Origin: an uncultured Asticcacaulis sp.
GTDB lineage: Bacteria; Pseudomonadota; Alphaproteobacteria; Caulobacterales; Caulobacteraceae
Direction of reading: 5' to 3'
Assembly: GCA_946480125.1 (NCBI GenBank)
Contig: CAMLIY010000054.1
Span: 1-14,952 of the forward strand
DNA: 14,952 nt
The notes below the pieces were generated by a model. The model searched no databases. It worked only from the letters and a program-made list of their open reading frames with translations, and was not told the origin of the DNA. Both the position numbers and the translations under genes were made by a program. Below are positions 13,065-14,952 of this stretch, piece after piece. Position 1 is the first letter of the stretch. Each line of letters opens with the position of its first letter.

Positions 13065-14852
13065 TTATACGCCGCGTTCCGGCAAAAGGCGTCGCGGGTC
13101 GAGCATTTTTTTTACCGGCTGCGGCAGGGCGGAAGAGACACCGATAATCTGAAGCAGCAAAGCCTTGGCCAGCAAGGGCGCCAGGCAGAAACCGCGCGCG
13201 CCCAGGCCGCTCAGCAGGTAGATACCCTCTTCAGCTGGACCTGCGACCGGCAGGTAATCGCGTGTCATGACGCGAATGGAAGCACGTGATTTGAAAGGGC
13301 CGTCGGCGATACGTATGGCGCGTTCCGGCATTGCCTTGGCCAGGCTGTCGAGATTTCGGACGCGATCGGCACCGCGCACCTCTGCGCCGCGATCTTCGCG
13401 TTCATGGGTGGCGCCAAACAGAAAGCCGTCCCCCAGCGGTATAGCGTAGCCGCCCCAACTCAGGGCGTTATGCAAAGGCACAGGATCACTCACAATCTCG
13501 ACCTGGCCGCGCACCGGTCTCAGGTCATACCGGGACTGATAATCGGCCAGATCGAAAATACCGTCACCGCAGGCGAAAATGATAGCGTCATAGCCTTCCA
13601 GGACTCTACCCGATGCAGTTTCAAGCCCATAGCTCGCGCCCTTACGCCGGTAGCCAGTGATGTGTTCGGTTAAAACGGTCTGTCCGGCCAGAAAAGCCGA
13701 TAAAATTTGGGCGGGCTGCACCCATAAGGCCGTCTTCAAGGTAATACCCGATGCTTCAGGCATATCCACGGCCTCACCCGCACCAAACAGGCATGTATCC
13801 CCCGAGGCGAAACCGGTCTGCCTGGCAATGCGCTCAAAACGCGATGCGTCTTTTGCCGTGATTTCGCATTGATGTACCCCCTCCCCCAAAATAGCGTTCG
13901 GGCACAGCCGGCGATAGAGCCCGGATGCATGGGCGAAAGCATCGGCAAACAGGCCGGAAATGTCGTTATCACCGGCATCCAGGCGTGGGGTTACGAGAGC
14001 GGCTGCATTGCCCGATGCGCCGGCGCCGGGCTCTTGCGTTTCGAATAGATCCGTATCCAGACCCAATTGCCGGGCGGCATGGACGACGCTGCATCCAGCG
14101 ATGCCCGCGCCGATGACCGCCAATTTTTTCGGTCTTGTCACAACCCGCGGCGTGTCGCCGATAACCATCGCTTCCAGGCGTTCGCGTTTGCGGCCAAATC
14201 CGGGGCATTTCTCAACGGTAAAGCCGGTCGCCTGAAGACCCCGCCTGACAAATCCCGCCACAGTGAAGGTGGCCAGACGCGCCCCGCCGTTCGCCCGTTC
14301 CGCAATCAGCCCAAAAACATCCTCCGCCCACATATCGGGATTAAGCGCCGGCGAAAACCCATCAAGAAAAATGGCATCGGCTCTGCCTTCCCAGGCTTTT
14401 AACGCAGCGCGAACATCCATAAGGCCTATGGTCAGACAGATGCCCCATTGGGGAAAGTCCATGTAATGAAAGCCACGACGCGCTTTTGGCCATTGCGCCA
14501 ATAGCGCATCGGCAAAAGGCGCCAATTCCGGCCATGATGCCAGCGCCTTGCCCGCGTCCGCGGCGCTCATCAAAAACCCTTCGATGGAGAAAATATGCAG
14601 ATACCCGCCGGCGGGCCGGGTTTGCGCCCACAGCGCCATAACGGCGGCGATATTCAACCCTGTACCAAATCCCAGTTCGAGCAGGGTGAAATCGCTCTTT
14701 TCAGCCCAGATTTGCGGCATGTGGCAGCCGCTCAGGAACACCGCGCGCGATTCGCTCAGGCCATCCTGCAACGAATAATAAATATCACCAAAACGGCCGG
14801 AGCGCGGCGCGCCATCGTCGGCGAAATAGAGTTCTGGGTCATGATCGGACAT
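13065..14852 (-). CDS. mnmC: Bifunctional tRNA-modifying enzyme MnmC (mnm5s2U34 biosynthesis)
   Basis: The 595-residue protein fuses two domains. The N-terminal methyltransferase (about 1-240) has an SAM-binding 'LLELGFGTGLN' (57-67) and the MnmC-typical 'IFLDGFSPALNPDMW' (161-175). The C-terminal FAD-dependent oxidoreductase (about 243-595) begins 'KLAVIGAGIAGCSVVHAA' (243-260), has 'GAGASGNAAALVTPRLD' (276-292) and ends with 'LLSGLGARGFCLAPLLAKAL'. MnmC converts cmnm5(s2)U34 to nm5(s2)U and then methylates it to mnm5(s2)U in the wobble position of certain tRNAs, after MnmEG. Both domains look intact. It is followed on the same strand by the three small cysteine-rich exported proteins. A terminator separates it from the gene to its right. 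The start at 14852 fits the family N-terminus. Confidence 0.95.
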   Translation of the reverse strand: MSDHDPELYFADDGAPRSGRFGDIYYSLQDGLSESRAVFLSGCHMPQIWAEKSDFTLLELGFGTGLNIAAVMALWAQTRPAGGYLHIFSIEGFLMSAADAGKALASWPELAPFADALLAQWPKARRGFHYMDFPQWGICLTIGLMDVRAALKAWEGRADAIFLDGFSPALNPDMWAEDVFGLIAERANGGARLATFTVAGFVRRGLQATGFTVEKCPGFGRKRERLEAMVIGDTPRVVTRPKKLAVIGAGIAGCSVVHAARQLGLDTDLFETQEPGAGASGNAAALVTPRLDAGDNDISGLFADAFAHASGLYRRLCPNAILGEGVHQCEITAKDASRFERIARQTGFASGDTCLFGAGEAVDMPEASGITLKTALWVQPAQILSAFLAGQTVLTEHITGYRRKGASYGLETASGRVLEGYDAIIFACGDGIFDLADYQSRYDLRPVRGQVEIVSDPVPLHNALSWGGYAIPLGDGFLFGATHEREDRGAEVRGADRVRNLDSLAKAMPERAIRIADGPFKSRASIRVMTRDYLPVAGPAEEGIYLLSGLGARGFCLAPLLAKALLLQIIGVSSALPQPVKKMLDPRRLLPERGV

Positions 14853-14876
14853 GCGCCGCTTCTACCCCAGACAATA

Positions 14877-14906
14877 AAAAAGGGCCACCCAAAGGCGGCC
14901 CTTTTC
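14877..14906 (-). terminator. Terminator upstream of mnmC, reading leftward
   Basis: On the minus strand GGCGGCCCT is recovered as AGGGCCGCC, which pairs with GGTGGCCCT (one mismatch) across a 4-base loop. It is followed by TTTTTT and ATTG. It lies 25 bases after the TAA at 14932-14934 and just before the mnmC start, so it most likely ends the gene entering from the right. On the plus strand the tail is only TTTT. Confidence 0.75.
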
Positions 14907-14931
14907 ATATCAAATGCCCGAAGGCGAATGA

Positions 14932-14952
14932 TTAGGAAGAAACGGCTTCCGA
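14932..14952 (-). CDS. Possible C-terminal end of an unidentified gene (SEAVSS-stop)
   Basis: Six codons reading S-E-A-V-S-S and a TAA lie at the right edge on the minus strand, followed within 25 bases by a leftward terminator. The terminator shows that a leftward transcript ends here, and this is the only one of the three frames that stops right at the edge before it. The fragment is too short to identify the protein. Confidence 0.35.
   Translation of the reverse strand, partial: SEAVSS

Noticed and set aside
1..14952. CRISPR array, insertion sequence, prophage or defence island
   Set aside because: No regularly spaced repeats, transposase or integrase motifs, terminal inverted repeats or known defence domains were seen; the content looks like core and envelope genes.

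Overview
The window looks like ordinary chromosome from an alphaproteobacterium of the Caulobacteraceae, most like Asticcacaulis or a near relative. The grounds are an EipA/DUF1134 protein, TadE/TadG-type Flp pilus proteins, two copies of a CtrA-like cell-cycle box (TTAA-N7-TTAACC type), occasional GANTC sites between genes, and moderately high GC. This genus placement is inference; no rRNA or other decisive marker is present. I see no insertion sequence, prophage, CRISPR array or integrase.

Layout. 1-105 (-): start of a probable GAF-domain histidine kinase cut by the window edge. 306-2412 (-): tadE then a tadG-like gene, reading leftward. 2610-2870 (+): a small membrane protein with an amphipathic tail. 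2932-3007 (-): a tRNA with a CAU anticodon. 3178-3924 (+): a periplasmic SIMPL (DUF541) protein with a strong terminator. 4048-5885 (+): a likely three-gene unit of a 46-aa small protein, a TIGR02466-type putative 2OG-Fe(II) oxygenase and a Gfo/Idh/MocA oxidoreductase. A CtrA-like box lies directly before it. 5882-6511 (-): eipA, whose stop interlocks with the oxidoreductase stop; a second CtrA-like box lies upstream of eipA. 6708-7010 (+): a three-helix membrane protein. 7182-7847 (+): an exported fasciclin protein with a terminator. 7983-9233 (+): an exported SGNH/GDSL hydrolase whose stop interlocks with that of a TonB-C-like exported protein (9230-9679, -). 9865-11670 (+): lepA. 11703-14852 (-): mnmC followed by three tandem paralogues, small exported proteins with four conserved cysteines (two are lipoproteins). 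14932-14952 (-): the possible last codons of another gene, followed by a terminator.

How it fits together. Most products act in the envelope or periplasm: pilus pseudopilins, SIMPL, EipA, fasciclin, GDSL hydrolase, TonB-C-like protein and the cysteine triad. lepA, mnmC and the tRNA form a translation theme. The two most interesting observations are the tandem four-cysteine triad downstream of mnmC, and the near-identical CtrA-like boxes at 4024 and 6556, which suggest shared cell-cycle control of eipA and the 4048 unit. No stretch over 300 bases lacks a gene. The longest gaps, near 106-305, 2413-2609, 3008-3177, 6512-6707, 7011-7181 and 9680-9864, are described in the entries or hold nothing I can name.
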